From Costus lasius (lineage: Eukaryota; Streptophyta; Magnoliopsida; Zingiberales; Costaceae), in contig CM050454.1 in NCBI GenBank assembly GCA_027563935.2, forward strand, positions 53,038,596 to 53,102,595: 64,000 nt of DNA, read 5' to 3'. The position numbers and the translations under genes are program-made. Shown piece after piece: positions 24,505 through 36,169 of the stretch. The notes beneath the pieces were generated by a model, which had not been told where the DNA came from, did no database searches, and saw only the letters and a program-made list of their open reading frames with translations. The stretch's first letter is position 1. Each line of letters starts with the position of its first letter.

Positions 24505-25385
24505 TGTTGGGAAACCCCAGGGATATTTTACAACTTTTCATAGAGATTACATTACAAACGCAGCGGAATAACATCCCCGAAACGAGCCAATCCCAAAAAC
24601 GCAGTGAAGATCTTTTGCGAGGGGGTCGACACGATGAGTTAGTAAATACCTAGAGCAAGGCGATGCCGATGTCGAGGTAGGCACCCAAGCATGCGCCCTC
24701 TGTAGTCACACACACACATGGATGCCTCGAGCTCTCTTCTTCCTCACCCGGTGTTAGCCTCGGGAAGAAAATCCACGCCTTAGGGTTCCTTCTTCTAAGC
24801 TTGCGCCACCTCCAAGGTTCAAGCGCCAATGAAGAAGGAGAAGGGAAGAGATGCTGCCAAGCACAAGTCCACCTTGCGCCAAGAGGAAGGGATGTAGGTT
24901 GCTTGCGGCTTGATGGGAGAAGGATGCGCTACCCTCTCCTTGCTCTCGCCCCTTGAAGCCTTGCTCACACTAATTAATTGTATGCTAAGGGGGCTCACGC
25001 ATGCTTCTATTTTATAGAAGCAAGAGGCGACAATGCAAGAGGGGGTCTGTCTAGTATATCTACCACTGATATTGTCTTACAGCGGGTCTATCTAGTATAT
25101 CTACCACTGATATACCCATATGTCCGCGTTAGCACCTCGTGCCTAACCAGCCCATATATTAGTCTCACAAGTACCAGAGCTGTCTCATATCCACTCAGGT
25201 ACATCGACTGGGGACATTCATTTGAGCCCATATCTAATCTGTCTCCAGGGACATTATCATGTAAGTACATCAATCGCAGATGTAGACAAACATTGATAAC
25301 GACAATGCCAGAAAGATATATAAATATCAGAGTCAAGTAGTACAAAGATGGACCAAAACTAGGTCCTAGGGCATATACACCAATA
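24505..25385 (-). repeat. 3' LTR of Copia-E (881 bp)
   Basis: On the plus strand it runs from TGTTGGGAAACCCC to ATATACACCAATA. In the element's own direction it starts TATTGGTGTATATGCCC, where TA replaces the usual TG. Shorter than the related Copia-D LTR, so probably internally deleted. A small tandem repeat of 'gtctagtatatctaccactg' lies at 25046-25112. Confidence 0.7.
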
Positions 25386-25909
25386 ATCTCCCACTTGCAC
25401 TAAGACCTAGAGGTAGAGGAATCTCAACCCCATATCTCTAGCGTGACCATCATGCTTCTGCTGCACCAAAGCCTTGGTCAATGGGTCTGCCAGATTGTTC
25501 TCTTTGTCAACTCTGCTAATCTTGACATCACCTCTATCGATGATCTCTCTGATCAGGTGAAATCTCCTGAGTATATGTTTGGATCTTTGATGAGACTATG
25601 GTTCCTTGGCTTGTGCAATTACCCCATTGTTGTCACAATAGAACTCAACGGGATCCACTACACTTGGAACCACCTGAAGTTCAGAAATGAACTTCATGAT
25701 CCAAACGGCTTCTTTGGCTGCCTCAGAAGCGGCCACATACTCAGCCTCGGTAGTAAAATGAGCTATGGTGGATTGCTTGGAGCTCTTCCAGCATACATCG
25801 CCTCCATTCATCTTAAACACATAACCGGCCTGCGATTTGAAGTCGTCAGGGTCAGAATGGAACGACGCATCAGTGTAGCCTTGAACACTGAGCTCTTCCT
25901 GTCGCCCGT
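25386..25909 (-). pseudogene. Copia-E RNase H fragment with polypurine tract
   Basis: Next to the LTR is the tract AAGTGGGAGAT (minus strand, 25386-25396). Then, reading from 25909 down, come RQEELSVQGYTDASF, GGDVCWKSSKQST, TEAEYVAASEAAKEAVW and FYCDNNGVIAQAKEP, which are RNase H motifs of the Angela lineage. The 5' side is truncated at the Athila target site. Confidence 0.8.
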
Positions 25910-26163
25910 TGATGACACCAAAATATATAGTATATTTTGTATCATTATAGATACCTTTTCATGCTAAATTGAGGATCTTTTACTTGTTTTTATGCTGAAT
26001 CCATCAAATATTGCAAAGTCTACTTCTATTTTGGTTTTTCATGATTTTCAGGCAAAAAGACATCATTTTAGGGTGTTTTCGAGCAAATCAAATACATAGA
26101 AGAATTCTCAATATCAAGAAGAGGTCACACAAGAAATTTCACGCAAATCGAGGCTGAAGACCA

Positions 26164-26580
26164 AAATACGGGAGTGCCGTATTTATAATACGGTACTGTA
26201 TTTTTTGCGGCTACCGTATTATCGAGAGCATGGCGATATTTTGGTGATTTTCCAAACAGAGAACTTCCCGGATTTTATGGCAGCACCGTAAAGAATTACA
26301 CGGCCGTATTTTGGAGCACTTTTGGAACAGAAACCACTGCTGAAATTATGGTACTGCCGTAAACTAATTCACGGGCCCTATTTTACAGACGTTACCGACC
26401 AGAGAGTTTAGCCGATATTACGGCAGTGCCGTGAACCATATTACGGTGCCGTATTTCCCAGCACTTTTAGAACAGAACGCTCGATCGATTTTACAGCAGG
26501 GCCGTAAACTATTTCACGGGCCATATTTTCCAGACGTTACCAACCAGAAAGTTCAAACTATTACACGGCCATATTTCTGT
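26164..26580. repeat. Palindromic ACGG/CCGT tandem array in the Athila 5' LTR
   Basis: Roughly 75-85-bp units. Each has a TTACGGCAnTGCCGTAA-like near-palindrome, then a second ACGG...CCGTATTT element, then a spacer ending 'ccagagagttca' or 'gaacagaa'. Several motifs carry substitutions. Confidence 0.85.
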
Positions 26581-26943
26581 TTTTGAATGCGACTCCCAGG
26601 TCAATTTCGATGCCCGATTTTTGCGAAAACGATTGCGAGTGATCCAGACCCTTAAATTCGATGCTGTAAGAAGCAAAAAGGAGGCAACCAACGAGAGGAA
26701 GAGGACAACACAAAAGCCCTAATTTTCATCCACTCGACAGAGAGAAATCACAATTCATACTGCCGCCTAGGGTTACGCCATCGCGACGAATCCAGATCAT
26801 CTCAGACAGTGAAATTCATACTGAAGCCTCGCCTGGAGGAGGAGACAACGTACCAGAAGTTTTAGAACGAAAGGAGGTCAATTGGAAGAGAAATCAAAGA
26901 AAGAAGAAGCGCCGACACTGTTCACCGTTTCAACTTGCAAAAT

Positions 26944-26969
26944 ACGGCTGTGAAATATTTCACAGCTGT
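26944..26969. repeat. Long palindrome in the Athila 5' LTR
   Basis: ACGGCTGTGAAAT followed by ATTTCACAGCTGT, a 26-bp inverted repeat with one mismatch. The 3' LTR counterpart at 48428-48453 is perfect. Confidence 0.9.
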
Positions 26970-27535
26970 GCTGTATTTTCTAAACTCTTCTCTTCCTTTG
27001 ATTTTTGACTCTCTAAAACCATGGAATATTGTAACTTCTTCACCATGCTAGCTTAAACTCCTCTTGGGACATGGGGGTGTTATTCCCTTGATATTTCAAT
27101 GACTAAATAACTTTTCTCACATCAATATATCTTTGCTATGGTTATTTTACTCAAGTGATTTATGCCTTCAATCGTTTTTAGTATCATGAATTAACATGTT
27201 TTAGAGTTTTATGCTATGGACTGAGAAGATGATATTATAGAACTTGGAACCCTAGAATTTATTGTAAGAGCTCATCGCCAGAGATTGGTTGTGTTCTTAC
27301 CCATAGATTTAGACGCTTATTTCTTGTTAATGTTATGACCTAGAATTTATTGTTGTTTTAGACGTGATAACATGCTAGAGATAGATGTTAGATTGTTAGA
27401 AAGCCTTGAGTAAAACCTGTGAAACTAAGGTGCGAGAGTGCTTAGTTTTGTTTGAGATCTTGGTATTGAGGTAGAATGCACGAGAGTGATTCTTTATCTC
27501 TTTGGCCAAAATTCACTTATATTTAGCATTGAATT

Positions 27536-30397
27536 TGAAAGTCCCCTTCAAGGGGGGGGGGGGGGGGGGGCGAAACCCTAAATAGGCGCATATATATATA
27601 TTTTCATAGCGGAAGCTAGGGCTTCAAGATCGGTTAGCATGAACACATGATCAACTTGTTCAAGGATTGCAAAGAATCAACAAGAGATCATACCATAGCC
27701 ATCGTTTAGAATGGTGTCTTGGAAGCAAGAGGGCGAATTGGCTCTCCTCCAAAGATGACGCACACAAGATGAGAGATAGCTCCTTCTTGTTTCTCCTTGT
27801 GCTAGCAAGGAACTCCAAGTCTCCTAACCGTGTGAAGGAGATTTGATGTATTCTTGGATTGCCGAATGCCTTCTCCTCTTTTCCTCTTCGAGACAAGACA
27901 CACTCAAGAGAGATCAACGCAAGAGCAAAGCATTGAAGCATTTAGGCGTTTTCTTGGCTTGAGGCGTTTAGGCGTTGAGGCTTCCAAATATGGTAAGTCT
28001 TAAGTCTTCACACGTTCACGCTTAGTGAACTAATCACTGTATATATATGTTGTGAATTTTCTGAACTTTGAATGTGTTATAACCGGGGAGATATGGGTGT
28101 TCGAACATAGAAAGGTCGGGATTTCAGAATTCCAGAAAACAGATTCGTATATCAGAATTGCGACACAAATTTCAGATCCAATAACTAACAGAAAATAGGA
28201 GACATGGTAGTCAAATTGAACCCCTTCGAGTCTACTTTCTAATAAAACTGATTTGACAAGATTTCGAGCTATACCTAGGGAGATATGATGGTTCGAACAC
28301 ATAAAGGTTGAAATCCAGATTTCCAGAAAACTGATTTTGTACAGCTAGATTGCAATACGGATTGAAATACGAATACAGTTCGGATATGGTCGATATCATA
28401 TTCAAATTAAAGCCGAATGTATCTAGTTTCATACAAAATTTATTTCGTGCAATTTGGATCTATAGGCCATGAGATATTGGGGTTATAGTACACAAAGGTC
28501 AGATTAGAGAATGCAGATTTCAGCAGAATAGGATTTTAAAACCCTATAAATATTTGAATTCGACCCCATACGGATAATCATTGCAAATAACGAATTTTAA
28601 TTGAATGATAATCTACAATTTAGCGGATTAGACTCCTTAGGATCGAATTACTCACCGAAAAACATTCACAGAAGAAAAACGCCAAGACAGAGGATCACCA
28701 GGAAGTTCGTCCACCACCAGTCTGCCACCACCAGCGTCAGAATTTTCAGGAGGCGCCAAGCACAGTGAGGGGTGACAACCAAAGGCGGCTAGGGCAAGAA
28801 AACACAAAAGTCGTGAGGGAGAGGAGCCCTCACGCAATTCCTCTTTTTCTCCCACCCCAAACGGATCCAAGATCCAATAACCCAGTTAACTTAAGTGAAA
28901 AATCGGTTTTATGGGCTTACCTGGGCTTAACCACCCTGCGCCACTCCAATAATATCAGAAATATGCGCCACCATGGTGGAAGGAATTCCAGGAGCAAAGA
29001 ATCAAGGTTGAGGGTTCGAATCCCCAACCAAAATAATTATTTTTGCCCTGTAGGAAAAATTCCTACACTTAGGCAAAAATCCCAAAATTTTAACAGATAA
29101 AAATACAGAAACAGAATTTCTAACCTTAAATCATAATTCAGAAAAATCGAGGGCGTTACACTTCACACGTTCACGCTTAGTAAACTAATCAAAACGCCCC
29201 ATCATTTGAACCATGCGTTCACATAAGTGAACCGGTTCAATTGACTTTGGTTCAACAACTAAATCAAACCAAGACCAAACCAAGACATGGTCTAGATCTC
29301 ATTAAACCAAAAAGGGTTCAAGATCTAACCACACATCACTTGATGCCCTTGATCTCATCGATCAAGCATCAGATCTCTCGATCGAAGCTTACCGATCTCA
29401 AGCCCTAATCAATCAAACATGATCAGACCAGATCTCACTTCCAATCAGAGTCTAAACTCCTTTAAACTGAACCAAAACAATTCAGTCCACACGATCTGAC
29501 ATAAGTAAGCCATATCATCAAATTGTGCGACCCTAAGGGTTTCCTCTAAATGTCGGTAACGATAACTCACGTTATCACGATCAGTGAGGGGTATCTAGCA
29601 ACACATCACTGTCTCCCGATATAAAGGAAAGAGTCTTCCAAGACTACACCCAAACCACAGCACAAGTGTGAATTCAATTCACTAGACATACATGTTTCCT
29701 TTGCCACTGGATGTTCTTATTGGACAAGCGTGTCAAGCCTGTAACTCCAATATTATGAGAATAATTAGATCAGATGAACATAGTCATCTGGGTATGGCCA
29801 TACACTTTCTCAATCATCTCAACCAAGGGGGGGCCCCATTAGAACATCACACTCCAAACGAGGAGACGGCAATCCTATATCTATCACTAGTGCCCTAACA
29901 TGACTCATGCTCATTATCCAAGATAGTCTATAACCATTATCTTTCAAATGATATTGAACTACCTCAAAATAATGACAATCATCATTTAGAAACACAAGTG
30001 ATCTCAAGTCAGAGGAAGTATGCCACTTGTTCACATACAAGGATTATTCACATTGTGACAAGCAATTGAACATCCTAGTAGGGTCTGTCCAGTACATCCA
30101 ATGTACCTATGAGTCTACATCTTATTCCATGCTCGAAGCATCCTATAAGATTAGAACACATATTAGTCTCAATCATATCAAGGCTGTCTCATGTTCACCA
30201 AGATATCTCGACTAAGGACAATACTGCATGTCAGCCAAGCTGAACAGCATTGAGACATTATTCAGAAGTGTACATATTGCAGCAGATGATGTAACAAACT
30301 GAATAACAACCATTGCCTTTATAAACATAAGAGTTTATACATGATACTGAAAGAATCCCTAGGCCTCAAACATTAGCCTTAAGGGCATACTCCAACA
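27536..30397 (-). repeat. 3' LTR of Copia-A, with an internal insertion
   Basis: On the plus strand TGAAAGTCCCC to CTCCAACA. It is 2862 bp, or 1708 bp without the 1123-bp insertion and one copy of the flanking 31-bp duplication, against 1707 bp for the other LTR. I counted about nine substitutions between the two by eye. A poly-G run of about 20 lies near 27551. The frames at 27660-27941 and 29692-30040 recur in the other LTR only because the LTRs are duplicates. Confidence 0.9.
28038..29160 (-). repeat. LTR-derived insertion (1123 bp) inside the Copia-A LTR
   Basis: Absent from the other Copia-A LTR. On the minus strand it starts TGTAACGCCCTCG, a gypsy-type LTR start, and its later part is homologous to 8930-9540 of the solo LTR at 8425. 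It then stops early at ATATATATACA, so it is probably a truncated LTR. It is flanked by a 31-bp duplication (28006-28036 and 29161-29191, one mismatch) and not by a 5-bp target duplication. Confidence 0.8.
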
Positions 30398-30398
30398 A

Positions 30399-30408
30399 TC
30401 TCCCACTT
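30399..30408 (-). other. Polypurine tract of Copia-A
   Basis: AAGTGGGAGA on the minus strand, directly next to the 3' LTR. Primes plus-strand DNA synthesis in LTR elements. Confidence 0.85.
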
Positions 30409-30417
30409 GCACTTAAT

Positions 30418-33400
30418 CTAATGGTTGAGAAATCTCAAACCCATATTATTACAGTGCTTCTCATGCTTCTGCTGCGCCAGAGGCTTTGTAAGCGGGTCAG
30501 CCAGATTGTCATCTGTATGAACCTTGCAGACCTTGATCTCTCCTCGATCAATGATCTCCCGGATCAAGTGAAACCGTCTCTGTATGTGCTTGGACTTCTG
30601 GTGCGACCGTGGTTCCTTTGCTTGTGCTATTGCTCCAGTGTTATCACAGAAGATAACCAATGGATCTGCACTCGAAGGAACAACACCAAGTTCCTGAATG
30701 AACTTACGAATCCACACTGCCTCCTTGGATGCTTCCGAGGCTGCAACATACTCGGCTTCTGTTGTGGAATCAGCAACAATTGATTGTTTGAAACTTTTCC
30801 ACACCATTGCACCTCCATTCAAGCTAAAAACATAGCCTGATTGCGATCGGAAATCATCCTGGTCGGATTGGAACGAAGCGTCAGTATATCCTTCAATACT
30901 GAGTTCTTCCTGACCACCATACACCAAGAACATATCTTTGGTCCTCCGCAGATATTTTAAAATGTTCTTGACTGCAATCCAGTGTGCCTGACCTGGATTA
31001 CTTTGGAATCGACTGGTCACGCTTAACCCGTAAGCGACATCTGGGCGAGTACACAACATCGCATACATAATGGACCCAATAGCCGAAGCATAAGGCGTAT
31101 TGTCCATTTCATCTTTCTCAGTCTGTGTTTGTGGACACTGACTCATTGAAAGATTCAGACCATGTCTGACTGGAAGATATCCTCTTTTAGAATTTTCTAA
31201 ATGAAATCTCTCCAGGACTTTATCGATGTAAGTACTCTGGCACAGCCCGAGAAGCTTCTTAGATCTATCTCTGTAGATCTTCACACCTAATACATAGGCT
31301 GCTTCTCCTAGATCTTTCATCTGAAAACATTTTCCTAACCATGCCTTAACCGCATGTAGTTCAGGAATATCGTTTCCAATGATTAAGATATCATCGACGT
31401 AGAGGACTAGGAAAGTAATCACGCTCCCACTAAACCTCTTATATACACACGGGTCATCTTCATTCTTGATGAAACCAAATTCACAGATTGATTCATCAAA
31501 ACGAATATTCTAGCTTCTTGATGCTTGCTTAAGTCCATAAATGGACTTCTTTAACTTGCATATTTTATGACGATCTGATGGATTGGTGAAACCTTCAGGT
31601 TGTGTCATATACACATCCTCATCCAGTTTTCCATTAAGGAAAGCGGTCTTCACATCCATCTGCCAGATCTCATAATCATAATATGCTGCTATCGCAAGAA
31701 TAATCCGAATAGACTTGAACATGGCTACAGGAGAAAAAGTTTCATCATAATCTATCCCGTAGATTTGTTTGAAACCTTTCGCAACTAGCCTGCCTTTATA
31801 GGTAACTACGTTACCATCCATGTCAATCTTCTTCTTGAAGATCCACTTACAGCCTATAGGGATTACTCCCGGAGGCGGATCAACCAAATCCCAGACTTGG
31901 TTATCTGACATGGAGTCCATCTCGGCTCGCATAGCTTCAAGCCATCTCGCTGATTCCGGTCCACTGACCGCATCCGCATAAGTGAGGGGTTCATCATGAT
32001 CAATGATGTAGACTCCGTCATAGCGATCAGGCTGTCGACGGATCCTTCCCGATCTTCGCAGTTCCCGTGATATCTGAGCCTCAGGTTGTTCAATAACCTG
32101 ATCTACTGGCTCAGGGTCATCCAACTGTGCTTGACTACTTTGTCCTTCTTCTGGATTCTCATCCAGCTTTATTTCTCTCCCACTGGCCTCTTGCAGAAGA
32201 TATTCCTTCTCAAGAAAAATGGCCGTCCGAGCAACAAAAACTTTGTTCTCTTTGGGATCGTAGAAATAATAACCCTTAGTTTCCTTAGGGTAACCGACAA
32301 AGATACATTTGTCAGATCTGCTCTCCAGTTTCCCAGAGGCGAGCTTTTTGACATAAGCCTCGCAACCCCAGATCTTAATAAATGTCAAGCTCGGCTGTTT
32401 CCCATACCATAACTCATATGGCGTCTTTGAAACTGCCTTGGATGGCACTCGGTTTAGTACCTTTGCAGCTGTTTCCAGTGCAAATCCCCAAAAGGAGTAA
32501 GGTAGAGTAGCCTGACTCATCATTGAACGAACCATATCCAATAAGGTTCTGTTTCTCCTCTCGGACACACAATTCCACTGCGGTGTTCCTGGCGGAGTGA
32601 GCTGTGAGATAATCCCACACTCCTTCAGATAGTCAGTAAACTCTCGACTCAAGTATTCTCCACCTCGATCTGAACGAAGTGCCTTGATATTTTGGCCTAG
32701 CTGATTTTGTACTTCATTTTTGAACTCTTTGAACTTGTCAAAAGATTCACTTTTATGTCTCATTAGATAGACATACCCATACCTACTGAAATCATCAGTA
32801 AAGGTAATGAAGTACGAATAGCCACCTCTGGCATGTTTACTAAAAGGCCCACACACATCACTGTGAATGAGGTCAAGTAAACCTGAAGCCCTTTGACCTT
32901 TATTAGAAAAAGGAGCTTTCGTCATTTTGCCCATTAAACAAGCTTTGCATGTATCAAGCTCCTCATAGGAGAATGATCCCAACAGTCCATGGTCATGCAA
33001 CCGCTTAATGCGTTTCTTGTTAATATGGCCTAAACGACTATGCCATAGCAAGGTGCTATTATCAGCATACTTGGCTTTCTTGTTATCAATTTGTTGTATA
33101 GAACATTCCATGTCCAACATGAATAACCCATTGTTAATTGACCCAGTAGCATAAACAATATTATCAAAAGAAATAATACACTTTGAAATATTGCATTCAA
33201 AGGAAAACCCTTTCCTGACAAGAGCAGGAATAGAGATAATATTTTTGGTTATGCTTGGTACAAAATAACAATTGTCCAGTTCCAATACAAGTCCAGATGG
33301 TAATGAGATGTAATACATGCCTATAGCAACAGCAGCAACCCGTGCCCCGTTTCCAACTCGTAGGTCCACCTCATGCTGTCCCACCTGTCTTCTTCTCTTG

Positions 33401-34302
33401 AGTTCCTGTACATTTGAACAAATGTGAACTCCACATGCAGTGTCCAACACCCATGAAATAGAAGAAGAAGATATCATGACTTCAGTCACAAATATACCTG
33501 AGCCAGAAGCGATGCTCCCCTTCTTGTCTCCTTGGAGCGCTTTACAGTCCTTTTTCCAGTGACCCAGCTGGCCACAATGGAAACATCTGTATTCCTTCGA
33601 CCGCTTAACCTTTTGTTTCAGAGCCTTGCTGTAACTCTTAACAGGGGCTTTGCCCTTCTTCCCCTTCTTCTTGTTCCTTGAAGGAATTAGCAAGACAGAG
33701 GATGAAGGCTTTCCCTTTAGAGTCAACTCTGTAGTCAAGAGCATATTCAGCAACTCTGCCGGGGTACAGTCGATCTTGTTCATATTAAAATTAATGATGA
33801 ACGGATCGAAAGATGCCGGAAGAGACTGCAGGATAATGTCTACAGCAAGCTCCTGATTGACGGTATGTCCCAGTTTCTCTAGAGCCTCCTTGTACCCAAT
33901 CATCTTGAGTATGTGAGCTCCCACTGGACTCCCTTCAGCCAGTTTGCTCTGAAAGAAAAGCTTAGTCAAATTATAGCGTTCAGTCCTTGCCTGTGCAGCA
34001 TACAGCATCTTGAGGTTTGCTATAATTTCTATAGTAGATAGATCCTCATGCTGACGCTGCAGCTCTGGCGTCATAGACGCAAGCATCAGGCAAGCGACAT
34101 CAATGCTATCATTGACATGCTTCTCATAAGCATCCCGAACCGCCCTTGCGGCGTTCGGAGCGGGTTGAGGCGGTATAGCCGTCTCGAGGACATACAGTTT
34201 CCTCTCAGCCTTAAGAACAATCTTAAGGTGTCCGTACCAGTCTGAGAAGTTTGGCCCAGCAAACTTCTCCCTTTCCAGTAGGGATCGCACATTGAAATTC
34301 GT
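30418..34302 (-). pseudogene. Copia-A gag-pol polyprotein (one nonsense codon, start lost)
   Basis: One frame of about 1290 codons on the minus strand. The codon aligned with the Copia-B start ATG is ACG (34302-34300), so initiation is lost. TAG at 31509-31507 replaces the Trp of ASRSWNIR. Domains in order: gag with zinc knuckle [14 protein letters not shown], protease ([12 protein letters not shown]), gag-pre-integrase ([14 protein letters not shown]), integrase core ([26 protein letters not shown], where Copia-B has PQWNGVSERR), RT ([28 protein letters not shown]), RNase H (GYTDASF, TEAEYVAASEASK). Ends MGLRFLNH. It would encode all proteins for retrotransposition if intact. Confidence 0.95.
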
Positions 34303-36155
34303 GGTGTTCGTTGCTGCAGGAATCTACAACAATGCAAGAACAGCAAGGTCAGTATCAATGTTTAGAATCAATCCAGGACTTTAAGAAAGATTCTTTTCTC
34401 ACTATTTTATCTGACTGAAAAATCCAGTAAAACAGTCCGAAAGAGTAAAACTCTTTTAGTGAGATGGGATCCAGATTTCATACTTGGTCTCCGCGTCCCG
34501 CTCAGGCGAGATAAGATGCACAGAGAGTACAAGCACTAATCTCTGGTAGGCAATCCTTGCCAATCGCCAACCCGTGCGATTCCCCTTCATCTGGGCAATC
34601 CAGCAGACTGTGCCAACTGAGTTGGTACAACACAGTCTCTGATCCCACAGATGGCTGCCTCCATATAGCTACCATATGCGCCACATATGTAGCCTACATG
34701 GTCAAGCTGACCCGACCTACTCCCTGGACCACCACGTGCTATGCTGAGCAACGAGAAGCGATAAATCCCTTCTCTGTAACACGCAGGTGTAATCACACAC
34801 CGTCTGAAGATAGATGAGCGTGCCCACTGAGTGGGTACAACACAGCCCCAACGATAGTCAGAACAGTGAGGTTTCGCGTCAGAAGGCTATCGTGCTTGAT
34901 ATTTAACGTTTGGATTTTAACGGTCTTTTTATCTTCTTAACTATCATACAAACCCTATGGTGATAGCAGAAGAATAAATCATGCAGTTCTAATTATATAA
35001 TCAATAAGTAGAAAGCATGCTCATCTTATGTGGTAAAAGCCCATAAGCCTAGGTAAGACCTTAATTTAACTTAAGTCTTCACTTGAGCTCTTCATGGGTC
35101 TTTTGCATCTCATCTGGCCCCAAACTAGGGCCCAAGCGCCCACTGTAGCTCAGGTGCGCCCACCAGGTAAATGCGCCTGTCCCAGAGTTAAACCCTGGAC
35201 CTCCCACCTGGTCAAGCATCAAGCTGCATGCGCCTCTGCCAAGTGTGCTCTGTGCTCTTGTCTGATTAAAATATAATTTAATCTATCTAGACAAGATTGA
35301 CACGCAGGTTAATTACACAATAAATTAATTAAAATGTGATGCGCAGATCACAATTATAATAATTTACATTTTAATCCAGGCACGCAGGCCCCAGCACAAC
35401 ACACATTAAATTTGGGCAGCCCACATAAGATTAAATAAACAAGCATCATGTTATACAATCATCATGTGATCCAAACAAGAAAATAAAATTTTCGAAAACC
35501 CATGGGCATCAATTTTATTTTCCTTATATGCCCTACTACCTTACAACGGTCCATTAATAGGGATCCACTCAGCTGATCTAGTCAGACCCACTGCCCTAGC
35601 ATGCACCAAGTCCTAACTGACTTGTGTCGACCCAGTGGTCAACAATGCATGCGTTGGGCTGAACGACCCTCATGAGTTCTGGCAAGCGGGTGTGACCCCG
35701 GGCCTAACTCAAGAGCATTCACTGGTTGTCTCAACCAGACATCGCTACACGCCTGTATGCAGTCGACCTATAGCCACCTCGTGCTTGCGCATAGGTGCCA
35801 TCTAGTCGACCCATCTAGGCTGTCAGATGGTCTGATCAGACTGTTGGGTCCAGACAAGACTTATGATTTCAACCCTATCAACCCGTCTAAGGGTTTAAAG
35901 TAGGCGCAGATATAGATCTAGGTTAGGCGCGCAAGTTAACAAGTTTTGACAAAAACATCTATAACAAGCGCCAACTAATAAACATCATACATGCGCCAAT
36001 GAGTAAAAACATACATCATGTATTTACAAACTAACATGTAGATGCGCAAAGTGATAAACCTTAGATCTATACATAAGCGCAAGCAACTTGTAAACAATGC
36101 GCAAGCATGGATCACAATCATATCAAGCAATCATGAAGATTCATACAAAACCCTT
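34303..36155 (-). other. Leader of Copia-A
   Basis: About 1.85 kb of non-coding sequence between PBS and gag, colinear with 50615-52407 of Copia-B in reverse. Carries two 13-nt hairpin palindromes: CCCACTGAGTGGG (34823-34835) and CCAACTGAGTTGG (34613-34625). Confidence 0.8.
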
Positions 36156-36167
36156 GCTTTGATACCA
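36156..36167 (-). other. Primer-binding site of Copia-A
   Basis: TGGTATCAAAGC on the minus strand, two bases from the 5' LTR. One change from the consensus TGGTATCAGAGC, which matches initiator tRNA-Met. Confidence 0.85.
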
Positions 36168-36169
36168 AT

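Larger units (their letters stand above)
24505..25909 (-). mobile_element. Copia-E: 3' end of a minus-strand Angela-like copia
   Basis: Comprises a 3' LTR (24505-25385), a polypurine tract and the RNase H end of pol (25386-25909). It is inserted in Copia-D RNase H and is itself cut at 25909 by the Athila element. The other side of the cut retains only about 21 bp of pol (61135-61155), so most of Copia-E has been deleted or displaced. Confidence 0.75.

Noticed and set aside
26164..26580. Possible CRISPR-like array from regularly spaced palindromic repeats
   Set aside because: The spacers are themselves repeated and the array lies in a plant LTR. Unit length and variation fit a tandem repeat.
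27660..27941. A 93-codon minus-strand frame identical at 36291-36572
   Set aside because: Identity comes from the duplicate LTRs of Copia-A. The Copia-B LTRs do not keep the frame and no protein family is recognised.
28037..29160. Annotation as a perfect solo LTR with TG/CA ends
   Set aside because: The ends read TG and CA, but no 5-bp target duplication exists and the homology to the related LTR is partial, so I call it an LTR-derived insertion.
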